Below, piece after piece: positions 53,562 to 64,000 of a stretch of DNA of 64,000 nucleotides. This stretch comes from Halichoerus grypus (taxonomy: Eukaryota; Chordata; Mammalia; Carnivora; Phocidae): contig NC_135726.1 of NCBI RefSeq assembly GCF_964656455.1, forward strand, positions 6,582,001-6,646,000. The letters run 5' to 3'. Positions within the stretch are counted from its first letter, which is position 1. Every line of letters starts with the position of its first letter. The notes under the pieces were generated by a model, which worked only from the letters and a program-made list of their open reading frames with translations, ran no database searches and was not told the DNA's origin. Both the position numbers and the translations under genes were made by a program.

Positions 53562-53757
53562 TTTGGGGTGTGGGAGGAGGTTTGTGTGAGAGACATGGGA
53601 TGTGGGAGGAGGTGTGTGTGTGAGAGACATAGGGTGTGGGAGGAGGAATGCGTGTATGAGAGACATGGGGCGTGGGAGGAGGTGTGTGTGTGTGAGAGAC
53701 ATGCGGTGCGGGAGGAGGTGTGTGTGAGAGACATATCATGTATGTGTGTGTGAGGCT
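52781..53757 (+). repeat. GT-rich minisatellite, about 27 units
   Basis: A ~980-bp tandem array of roughly 30-45 bp units built on GTGTGTGTGAGAGACATGGG and GTGTGGGAGGAG. Unit length varies with the number of GT repeats. A longer unit of about 104 bp is itself repeated (52982-53085 versus 53086-53189, nearly identical at first). It lies in the 5.8-kb intron about 480 bp upstream of the acceptor of exon 52194-52297; the transcript is CA/CU-rich. Two overlapping minus frames stay open for more than 400 codons only because the units lack stops. Confidence 0.95.
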
Positions 53758-53949
53758 TATGGCCTGGGAATGGAGGTGTGTGCCCTGGACAGGGAGTGGC
53801 TGGTATGTGTCTGGCGGTCCGTGTGAAAGGGGCGCAGGCAGGAGGGAGGAGAGGGTAAATCTGCTCAATGTTAGGGACAGGCCCCAGCCCCCAGGGGCGA
53901 GGACATTTCCATCCACCGGCTCGGCCTGAGTCCCCGCATCTCACCTCAG

Positions 53950-56900
53950 CTGATGCCTAACTAAGGGGCACTGAGCAAGGACAGAGGGACTCCTCCCTGC
54001 TCCAATGAGTGGCATCATCGGACACTTCTGTTTTCTTCGCTTCCCCAACACAGCACATCAACGGGGCAGGTGACAGAGTTCAGCTGAGTGGAGAGGCACA
54101 TCTCCTTGGTGGCTGCTGGCTCAGGGACTTGTCAGGAGAGGAGGCATGATAGCCAGGAAAGGACCCTGTGTCCGTTCCCACATTCACGGGTGGGGGCCTG
54201 GAGGGGTGAGGCCTGCTGGGACAGCAGTTCTATTCATGGACTTCTAAACCTGTGGGCTGGGTTGTGAACAGTCAGGAGGGGCGTGAGGTGTGGTGTGTGA
54301 GGAGGGTGACCAGCCAGACATCAGGGGGAAGAGTCACATCTCCAAACTCATCTGCCCTCTTCCTGCCCCCACTAAGTGGAACCCATTCAGTAAAAAGCAA
54401 CTGGATCGGCATTCTCATTTAAGATAAAACAGCGGAGACGTTCTTCACGGCTCTAACTGATTCTGCGGGCCCTCGAGAAAGCTCAGAGGAGAACACGTCC
54501 CTCCCACGCCCTCCTGCCTGCTCCCAGAAGCAAGTTTCTAGAGCTGCTTGGTGCTTCTTCACCTGGAGTAGAGGCTGAATTATAGTCCTCAAGGCAATGA
54601 GGGGCCTCATTGCTTCCATTCTCCCTACCAGGCTGATGCTCTTACATAAGGAGGGAGGCAGAAGCCACGGGGAAAGCTCAGAAGGAAGATACATACATGT
54701 GTGTGCACAGATCCACACCCACACAAACACACACACTCACATACACAGAGCACTGGGCTAGATAAGGCCCCTGCCTGAAGAGAAAACTGAAACTTGATTG
54801 TGCTTCCAAACTGAGGAAGACATCTCAAGTCCTCTAGTGCCCTGGAAAAAGGTGACAGGAAGGCTGTGTGGCCCTCTCGGGGCCTCATTGTCTCTGTTGT
54901 GGAGTGAGGGCTGTAACCATGGATCTCTATGCCCCCCTTTCACTTCTAAGGGTTTAGGAGTCCATGAAAACTGCTTCAACTCAACCCTGCTAAAGATAAC
55001 CGTCCTTATCTTTGCTATTAGCTTTCTGGAGAGTCAAGGTCATTTTCTTGGAAATGAACATTATGAGATGGGTCTGATGGCCTTTTGACGTGTGGGTGAG
55101 GGACATTTTACCTCTTTGGAAAAGCTAAAAATGCCCCTCCTGGAAAGTAGGTGGTCAGATCACCCAGTGGTCCACTAGGGACCACAGCCACTCTTGAGAA
55201 TACAGTTTAACAAACTGTTTAGAATCTCCAGGAGAACATTCTAGAGGACTGCTTCCATTTGTATCTAATTTTTATTTCAGTCCTGTGAGTAACACTCTCT
55301 GAGACTCTTCTCTAAGATTTAGTGTACTCATCCATGAAATGGGACACGTGATACATTTGCCAAAAGACGCACCCTGAGGATAAGGGAAGCCCTAAAGTCC
55401 CAGAACACCTCTGTGGTCTATGATTTCCTCCAGCTCCCAAATGTTCCAGTGCCTCCTTAATGAGAAACGCTGCACGCACAGTGAAGAGAAGCCGCTGCTC
55501 GTGTGATGCTGACAGTCGTGTAGCTGGCGGTAGGCTAGGCACACCCATTAACCAGTGACTAGACTCCCCACACCAGCCGAGAGCCCCAGCTCAAAATAGT
55601 GCATCTGGCCCATGGCCGGGAAATAAGCTGTAGGGAGCATGAAATGAGTGACACCAAAGGTCTGCCATGCTTCCTGTGCCTACAGAAGCCACGATCACTG
55701 CTTCACACGCATCTGTCCTTCTGCGGAAGGGACTAATCCCCCTCCCTCCTATCTACAGTTCTCTTCTAACAGAGTTCATGGCATGTAATTAGATGCCAAG
55801 AGCAAAGAGCGACACGAAGCTTTATTGTATCCCCAGACGCTGAGGATCACTTGGGGAGCTCTTTAAACGTCAAGTGAGAATTCATGCCTGAAGGTCCCTG
55901 ATCTCTGCCAGGCCACAACAGATGCTATAAATTGTGGATTTGCCCTGTAGCTGTTCTGAATTTTATCCAGAAAATTATTACATGGTCAACACTCTAGGCC
56001 CATAAAACTAACCAAATATAAGGGAGATGTTGTATGGTTAAGCCGTGGGAGGCTGGCCTGAATCTGGACTCTCTTCCCTCGGAAGTCAGATGTCCCAAAA
56101 GAATCGTTATTAAACAGCCTATTGATGACCACAGAATATGCAAAAATGTTTCTGTGCCCAAGGAAGCATGGGCCCAGACAGTATACCCTGGGGGTTTGGC
56201 TCTGTCATTGGTAAGTTGTGATAGGAAGGTCCTTTGCAAAAGAAACTCTGAAATCTCTGCTCTAGACTCTGAAAGGGTACAAACCCTCACCTCACACCAC
56301 CTCCACAGTGATTTTAAAGTGAACAATCAGAAATCTTTTCCTCTCAGAAGCCTGAAGCCAGAGAGTGCCCCTGAAATGACAAAAGCCCAAATTAGGGCAC
56401 AAATTCACGCTCTCCACCACTACCATGGGGAACTTCTCTGTTAGTCCCGGAGAAAAAACTGGATGGAGTATTCTCCTCTCCACTGTGTTGTGAAAATCAG
56501 AAATGTATTTATCTCAAATCAAGGAAGATCTCAGAAATAAGCAGCAATTCAGTTATGGTGTGGGACTGCCCAGGGCAGACAACGGTAAAGAGAACCCATA
56601 AGGTGCCAGCACCATTCAATGACGAGTGGCTGCTGGAATGCTGCGTTGAGACAGATTCGGAAGCTCTCTCTGGGCTCGGCAGGAAGAGTGCTGCAATCGA
56701 TTGATGATGTCTGCCACGAGTGTGGCTGGGGCAGAATAGCACACGTGTCATACACTTCTGTCCAGATTGGGGCTGGGGCATTGGTGTGGAGACACAGTGG
56801 TCTTCACATGCTGAATCTTGACAGGGCAGGGGGGCAGTGGTTGTGGGTACCCCACATCCGACTCAGTGCCCCAACGTGTGCTGAAATTACAGAGATGCCT

Positions 56901-57200
56901 CCATATCACCCAGGTGACTTGAGTCCAGGTTGGTGGCTGGCTCCGTAGAGCACACTGGAACACTGGCCCTCACGTTCGATGGCTGCTCCTCGGCACCCCT
57001 CACGAGCACTTGGGGCTGCTCATCGGTTCCCTGAGTGACCTATGGAGCCTTTCTGGGTCCCAGACACCTCACCTGTGAAAGGGGCTCCCGGGCTTTCATA
57101 AGGGTTAAATGACATGTGACATGCTTGAGTGTTACATTGTGTCTGGCTCTCAGAAGGTGCTCAGTAAATATCTATGAGTAGATGTTAGTTATTCTCATTC
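53950..57200. other. CMIP intron sequence, no clear features
   Basis: No exon, SINE or recognisable gene was found. Chance frames up to 136 codons. Small possible MIR/L2 traces occur near 57050-57190 (AAGGGGCTCCC to AGTAAATATCTATGAG). Confidence 0.5.
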
Positions 57201-57344
57201 CTAGCTGTGGTCCCTGGGGCCAGTGAGTGGACTCTGCTAAGCCTCAGTTTCCCCATGTGCAACATGGAGAAAGCAATGATATTTGCTACTCTCACTGAAC
57301 TGATAAGAACGCCAAGGGGCCACGCACACTGCCAAGCCTATACT

Positions 57345-57920
57345 CTATTCAGATTGCCTTTGTTTCCCCTGATGTCTTTTTGCAGTTCCAGGATCCCATG
57401 CAGGACACCCCGCTACATTTAGTCCTCCTGTCGCCTTAGGCTCCTCTGGGCTGTGACAGTTTCTAGGCTTTTCTTGGTCTCGACGGCCTGGACAGTTTTG
57501 AGCAGTGCTGGTCAGGTGTTTTGCGGAATGTCCCTCAACGGGGACCGGACTGATGTTTCTCTCAGGACTAGACGGGGCCTGTGGGTTTAAGAGAAGAAGC
57601 CCCGAGAGGTACGGCGCCCTGTTCATCACACCGTCTCAGGGTGCAGGCCCTCACGTGACTGCGGCTGCTGACCGTGACGCACTGGCCGCGGCTGTGACTT
57701 TAGGTTTCTCCATCATACGGTCACTCTTCTCCCCTCTTCCATACTGTGCCTCTGGAAGGACACTGTGTGCACGGCCCCACTGAAGATGTAAGGAGCACCA
57801 CCCCCCTCCTTGAGGGTGGAGTGTCTGCAGACATTTGTGACTCTACGCATGGGAAACTTCTCTCTTCTCCCCCAGCCACACATTTTTGTTATTTTTACTG
57901 TGAGAAAGATTCTTTCCGTT
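57345..57920 (+). repeat. L1M 3' UTR fragment
   Basis: GTTCCAGGATCCCATGCAGG, CTTAGGCTCCTCTGGGCTGTGACAG, GCGGAATGTCCCTCAACGGGG and ACTCTTCTCCCCTCTTCCATACTG follow the L1M 3' UTR closely. It ends about 190 bp from exon 58112-58192. Confidence 0.8.
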
Positions 57921-58009
57921 GCCTTAAGAGAAGAAGATAGAGCCAAGGAGGACAGGCTGCATGAACACCCCAATTTCAACAGAATCCCAACCCCAGTCCC
58001 TGGCTGTCA

Positions 58010-58495
<486 letters not shown>

Positions 58496-59191
58496 CTTTC
58501 ATCAGATGGTACAGACAGGTGTCCATTTGGACATGTCCTGATTTACCCCAGCGACACTACAGCACTGAGGATCAGAGGACACGGTCTAACAGAGGAGTCT
58601 CTTGAAAACTGGGTGCAAGAATGCCAGGGGTTTAGTGTCTGGACCCCAGAATCTTGAAAGTTCTGTGGCTTTTCAGTTGTTGGCTTTGATAGGCTGGCAG
58701 CAGTCTGCAGGCCATTAAATGCCCCTCTCAGATGTACTTTACTTTACTTCATCAGCGTGTTTTGTTTTTCAAACTGAAATTGAAGGCCTACGGGTGGAAC
58801 AGAGGAAACCCCACCATGCGAACATATTTATAACCTGCCCGGGCCTGAAGGTGCCGAGTTTCTAACCCCTGGATGAGGACCCTGGACTTGGGATATTAGA
58901 AATCAGGGCTTTCCTGGGAAATCCAAGATCAATAAGCTTTCCTCAGATCTTAGGGTTCTGGTTTTGAAATCTGGCAGGCGAGGCTGCCCAGGCGTGTCCA
59001 GTATGTCCCAGCGTGGACCCAGGGGGGGCTGCTTCGTTCCCCCTCAAGCTGTCCTCTCTGGGCAGGCCGTCTGGTGGGTGGGGCACTGAGGTTGGGACTC
59101 CGACGCCCCAGAGGGAAAACAGCCTGAAGGCTCACGGGCCCCCTAGGCTCAGACCCTTCCCTCCAAAGGACAGGGCAGCCTTCTATTTCAG

Positions 59192-59425
59192 GACCAACTG
59201 GAGTTCTATCAGGAAATGCCAAAAAGAATGGTTTCTTCTACATCATGAATTTTCAAACCAGGAACCCGCAGGTATAATATACTTTGAACGAAGGTCCACT
59301 GTTTTAGAACAAGAGTTTGAAAACCATGGAATCTGGGAGAAACCATACAGCTTGAGAGGAGAACAAGAACAGATTTGGATGAAATTGGACAAAATACTGA
59401 GAGAGGAAATGACCTGCTGTGATAG
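59192..59425 (+). other. Exon-like open segment antisense to CMIP
   Basis: A stretch of 234 nt on the plus strand is preceded by TTCTATTTCAG and followed by GTAAGG. It is open throughout in a frame that starts at a third codon position. The conceptual product includes EWFLLHHEFSNQEPAG and WMKLDKILREEMTC, rich in charged residues. I recognise no protein family. It may be an unrecognised transposon remnant or a chance arrangement. Confidence 0.25.
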
Positions 59426-60109
59426 GTAAGGGAGCAGGATACGAAGCGCTGGGATATGTGACCCCACCCCGCTTGGGGCAGCGCTGGGGTCCAAGAAGGC
59501 CCGTGTTCTAGTTGTCTTTAGCCTCACTGAGGCCCAGGGAAGAGGGGGCCTCGATTCAGCACCGAAGCCTGATGCCTGTGCAGACATGCTCTTGCACACA
59601 CACGGGCGCAGACTCAGCCAGACGCTCCCCTGCTTGGCCCGGAAGGCACACACTGCCACGTGCCCGGACACGCACACTGAGAACACACCCGGGCGCTTTG
59701 GGCCGGCAGGCTGGCTCCAGCCTCTGCTCTGTGGGTTGCCGGAAAAGGTCTCCTGCTGGAGACACTGGGCCAAAGGGGATAACGCGACCCTGTCTCCGTA
59801 ATCTCTGAAGCTCCTGCCCTCTGACAAACAGAGAGAGCATGCTCTCTGAGCGGGGTGCGGAGGCAGTAGGGCACGGCAGTCCCCTTCCCCCCAGAAACCA
59901 CCGGGCCTCCCAGGTGCCTGCTTCGCCAGGCCACGTGCTCATCTCGCTGGTGGACGTAGTCCACGCCCCCCGCCAAGGACAGGATGTGGCTGTGGAAGGA
60001 GCCAGGGGGGGAAGGAGCATGAGTGAAGTGAGTCAGCAGGTGCTAGAGCAGAGAGCGCTGGGGTAGCAGCAAACCCTGCGTCTCTCCAAGGACATCAAAT
60101 CATTACAGT

Positions 60110-60131
60110 AAAAAAAAAAAAAAAAAAAAAA
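60110..60131 (+). repeat. A22-23 homopolymer
   Basis: Pure A run without a recognisable SINE or LINE body attached on the left; possibly the tail of an old decayed retrocopy. Confidence 0.85.
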
Positions 60132-60421
60132 TCACAAGCAAAGAACAAAACAGGATTGCCTGCTGGTTCAGCCCCCGGACTGCTGCAGTGTGTTTTCAGA
60201 GTGAGGGATGGCTGGTACCCGACATGCCCTGGGCACGTTCCGTGTAAACCCCCTGCAAGCCTGACTCTGGGTCCAAGGGAGAGGATGGGCTGCTCTGTGG
60301 CTCGTCCCGGCTAACCTGGCATCCCTTGCCTGTTTTCCCTGTTCAGGAAAAGCCCCATGGCTGTGTCCCACTGTGGGCCAGCCGGTGCTCAGAGGAGCCG
60401 TGGCTAATAATAAACCAGCTC

Positions 60422-60429
60422 TGACGTCA
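60422..60429. promoter_or_regulatory. Palindromic CRE in CMIP intron
   Basis: TGACGTCA about 300 bp downstream of exon 60734-60796. Motif evidence only. Confidence 0.3.
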
Positions 60430-60721
60430 GGAACCCAGAAAATCTGCTACAAATTTCTCCCAAGACAGCTACCAAGATATTCCAAGGAAAAGCCGGACGC
60501 TCCTCGCTGACCCACTGGTTTGGACCCTGGGCCTTGTTTATCACCTGTCTGGCAGAAGACAGCGGTAACTCTAAGAACAGGCTGCCTGACTTGCCTTCTG
60601 GCTCTGTCTGGGGCCCTGACCCAGGTCGGGGAAGCCTGGGTTTTCAGCAAATTATGCAAAGCCAACCCCCAGCACGCACACATGGAGGCAGGCTGCCTCC
60701 TGCAAATACAGCCCCATTTCA

Positions 60722-60817
<96 letters not shown>

Positions 60818-62254
60818 TCAGCTGGAATCTCTAGAAATGAATCCTACCGGGGTCGGGGGGCTCATGGCACCCACGGAGACGCTGACAGAAGCTCTGGGCT
60901 GCCCTCCGGGCAAATGCACACCGACAGGGGCTCCGTAACCTGCTGACGGCCATCCACGTCGCCCTCAGATCAACAGGCCTGGACTCCAGGGCAGGACAGG
61001 ATCGTGGTTCTAAGCCCAGGCACTGGGGGCAGAGTCCTGGGTGCGAGTTCTAGTTCTGGCGCTTACTACAGCCTGTTAGAACAAGCTATTTCCTCTCTCT
61101 TAACACCCGAGTTCCCACCTGGGAAGCAGAGCAGAGATTCACCAGAAGAACGGGAGGGAAGGCCTGCGGGATGTTTAGCAGGGACCTTGTTCTCAACCCA
61201 CTGGATGCCAGTCACAAGCCTGAGCCAGTTGTGACAATCAAAAAGCCTCCTGACACGCTTCATTTCCTATTAAGGCAGGTTGGAAAATCTAATACCCGTT
61301 GAGTTCACGTCTCACCAAGGCTTCTCAGGCTAGCTGCACAGTTCTTACTGGTTCCCACTGCCATTTCTCTACAAGGTTCCCATGGCCCGAATGACGTCGG
61401 ATTCTTGATTTTTCCTCCCCTTTCATAATTTTTGTTTTAATGATTGTGCTAAACTTCAGATTCAAATAAAATATTTGAACAATTGAAAAGAAACGTGTCC
61501 AGACATTGCCAAATGCCTCATGGGGGACAAAACTACACCGAATTGAGGACCCTTGGTATAGTCTGAAATAGGGCCGGCTCTCCATAAATGTTAGTTACTG
61601 GATGGTTAATGCCTATGTGAAGTCCACTCATGTTCCTGTTTGCACACTGAGCACAAGATTAGCAACAAGGAGACCCAGGACCCAGCACCAAGACTGCCAG
61701 GCTGTGTGACCCTGAGTAAGCAACTCAACCTCTCTGGGCATTAGTCTTCTAGCCTATAAAATGCGGAGAACTAGAGTGACTGACTCACAGGGTTGCTGGG
61801 GGAATCTGATAAGAGAAAACTGTAGAAGCTTTGGAGTCTCAGCCTCAGGATAAGCCCATTGCCACCATCACGGGGCGGGGCGGGGTGGGGTGCTGTCTTG
61901 GGCAGTACTGGACACAGCGGCAAGGGGTGGCGATTCTGCCCGACTCCCAGGAGGGCTCTATGAGGACACGCTCTCCCCATCACTGACTTCCAGGCTCAGA
62001 CCCTGCCTGTTCGATTTCAGAGGTCTCGGTGGTCTGTTCCCTGCAGTGATGCCTTTGGATATGGGTAGGGACCTCTCAGCAAGGCCTTCCACCAGGCTTG
62101 GGACCATCAGGGAAAGGAAGCATCATCGGATGCCAGGAAAAGATGACCTCACTTCTGCGAATGCACCTCTGTGAAGGAGGACGTCAGTGATACTGAGGTT
62201 CTGCCGTGGAGCACCGCCAACCAGGCTGACCAATGGCCCAGGGTCTTACCTGTC

Positions 62255-62320
62255 TAGGGCAGCACCGTCCAGCACGGTGTAGATCACGTGCAGGGTTGAG
62301 CCCCTTCACTCATGGCAGGC
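62255..62320 (+). repeat. MER5A-like hAT fragment
   Basis: GCAGCACCGTCCAGCACGG, then TAGATCACGTGCAGGGTTGAGC, parallel MER5A (GCTGTCCAATAcGGTAG...CACATGTGGCTATTGAGC). The minus-strand GT next to it imitates a splice donor. Confidence 0.5.
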
Positions 62321-62794
62321 CCCTCTTTCTCGACAATGAGTCAAGGAATAAAGGAGTGGGAAGGATTTAAGTGCCCAGAGTGGGCGTCAGGCGGTGGCTC
62401 TGTGCTTCCACGCTATTATCTCATTTGATCCTCATGACAACTCTGTGAGGTCAAGCAGGACCTAGTCCCATTTGTACAGATGAAGAGACAGAGGGTAGGG
62501 GAGGTTACCAGTCCTGCCCTGGTCACAGAATTATGATTATTTTAAAAGGTATGATTAATAAAAAGAGCTTATATTCTGTGGACTCTTTCTATAAGCCCAG
62601 TCCTTGGCTGAGCATGTTAGGTGCACTAGCTCACTGAACCTTCCCAGGAACCCTGTAAGAAAGGCACTGTTGCCATACCCATTTCATAGATGAGAAGACT
62701 GAGCCTTAATATGTCATATTAGCTGAAAATGATCGGAATGGCCATCTGGTTAAATAAAAATATTTTAGAGCCAGTAGAAAGTATGCGGTGGGCC

Positions 62795-63000
62795 AACAGT
62801 CCTCAACTAGGGTTGACTCTGCCTCCCAGGGGATGTTGGCACATCTGGAGACATATTTTTGATCATCACGACAGGGAAGAGTTACCGGCATCTAGTGGGT
62901 TGAGGCAGGGATGCTGCTCAACAACTACAATGCCCAGGACCGGCCCCCCAGAAGCAATGATTCATCCCCAAATGTCACAGGTACTGAGGCTGGAAACCGT
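62795..63000 (+). repeat. hAT-like relic, third copy
   Basis: GATGTTGGCACATCTGGAGAC, GGCATCTAGTGGGTTGAGGC, GATGCTGCTCAACAACTACAATGCCC and AAATGTCACAGGTACTGAGG match the family seen at 7870 and 47985. Confidence 0.6.
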
Positions 63001-64000
63001 GGGGCACATAGGCACGAAGAGACTTGAAAGCATCCCCAAGACGTGTTACATGAAAGAACCAACGCAGAACAGCCCATCTAGCAACGCATCATCAATGCTG
63101 AAAACAAAAAATAAAAACACAACCGTATCCGTGTGGCTTGCTGTCACCACCTGAAAACCGCCAGGGGCTTTCTCTGAAGAGGACAGTGGGATGGGGTGAA
63201 ATCCTTTTCTTTCTTCCTTCCTTCCTTCTAATGAAATTATTTTCATGGAATACTTGCAAAACTATTTTTAAAGAATATCTTAAAGATATTTTCAATACAA
63301 TAAAACTAAAGTTCTCCCATTACTTGCCCAAGGTCACAGCTAGTGAGGGGTGGGCCCCGGGGTCTACACCGGCTCAAAACTTGAGCTCACATTGAGCTTC
63401 AAGCACATGGGACAGGAGCTGGGGTCTGGGCTCCAGGTCCATGCACGTCCAGTGACGTGCCAACTGTTACCAGCACAGAGAGATGCCCGACCCCAGATGG
63501 GCCGCATAAAACCAACTCAAGTTACTTGTGAAAGTATTTCTGAAAAACAAGCACATTAAAAACATACCAAGCCCCGCTGGGAGAAGACTAATTGCTAACC
63601 GGTCAAATCAGATAATGTCATCTCTGGACAGGAAGGCGGCTTCCCAATGATGATAAGGGCACTGGTAATCAAGAGCACTGAAAGGGAGGCTGTAAAATGC
63701 AGGGCTGAGGGGCAGACCTCAGATCAAATTCTTCTCTGTTCTCGGGCACGTCTGTTAAGCAGGGGAGCTTAGCCCAGCCCAATTAAGGGGTCAGCCTCAC
63801 CAAATTAGCTGGATAAAAGCAGCCTGGATCGCTCAGATCAAAATTCCTTTCCCAGGCTCATCCCCAGTCCAAAGCCCTCACCCTTCTTCCCGGGTTGAAG
63901 AGTTGGGGGGGGGGGGGTGGATCCACAACGTGGTGCCAGCTGGGAGAGGAAGAGGCCGACTCCTTCCCTGGTACCCATGTCCCCGCCTGCTTTGCCAGTC

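Noticed and set aside
52655..53944. Minus-strand open frames of 429 and 403 codons rich in His, Thr, Ser and Pro
   Set aside because: They lie exactly on the GT-rich minisatellite, in two overlapping frames at once, with no splice or protein-family support. The openness comes from a stop-free repeat unit.
62221..62320. Possible upstream CMIP exon with donor GACAG/GTAAGACC on the minus strand
   Set aside because: The translation does not match CMIP and the sequence aligns better with a MER5A-type transposon fragment.

Overview
The window is vertebrate nuclear DNA from a carnivoran mammal. It carries seven Can-SINE insertions (tRNA-Lys-derived SINEs limited to Carnivora). Their body sequence, with the lysine-tRNA-like head followed by a module reading roughly CTCCCTGCTCAGCGGGGAG, is the type found in bears, seals and mustelids, not the dog or cat type. 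An arctoid caniform is therefore the best guess. The rest of the repeat load (MIR, L2, old L1M 3' ends, MLT1 LTRs, hAT fossils) is generic placental.

Only one protein-coding gene can be supported. It is CMIP (c-Maf-inducing protein), on the minus strand, running from beyond the right edge to about 19,120. Sixteen coding exons can be placed to the base (60796 down to 21053). All have GT/AG introns and all reading phases agree. Together they encode 546 residues plus the stop, matching the part of the 773-residue human protein from about residue 228 to the end as I remember it. The N-terminal exons, including the PH domain, lie beyond 64,000. A 1.9-kb 3' UTR and a consensus poly(A) signal follow.

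Region 1-19,100 is intergenic, downstream of CMIP. In human the next gene in this direction is PLCG2, in the same orientation (from memory); none of its coding sequence is visible here. The interval holds two promoter-like islands: 4.84-5.11 kb with two tandem ZNF143/STAF-type sites, and 11.95-12.76 kb, a true CpG island with an RFX-like palindrome beside a perfect CRE and an IRF/ETS composite site. Two perfect CTCF-type cores flank the larger island. A 115-bp segment near the left edge is present twice, 2.26 kb apart, at 114/115 identity.

Region 19,100-64,000 is CMIP exons and introns. The introns contain a ~1-kb GT-rich minisatellite, a ~700-bp CA/CG-rich tract just downstream of the largest exon, a SINE 86 bp from an acceptor site, and an exon-like open segment on the opposite strand. 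No bacterial, viral or CRISPR-like system and no RNA gene was found. The points of interest are regulatory, repeat-structural and splicing-related.
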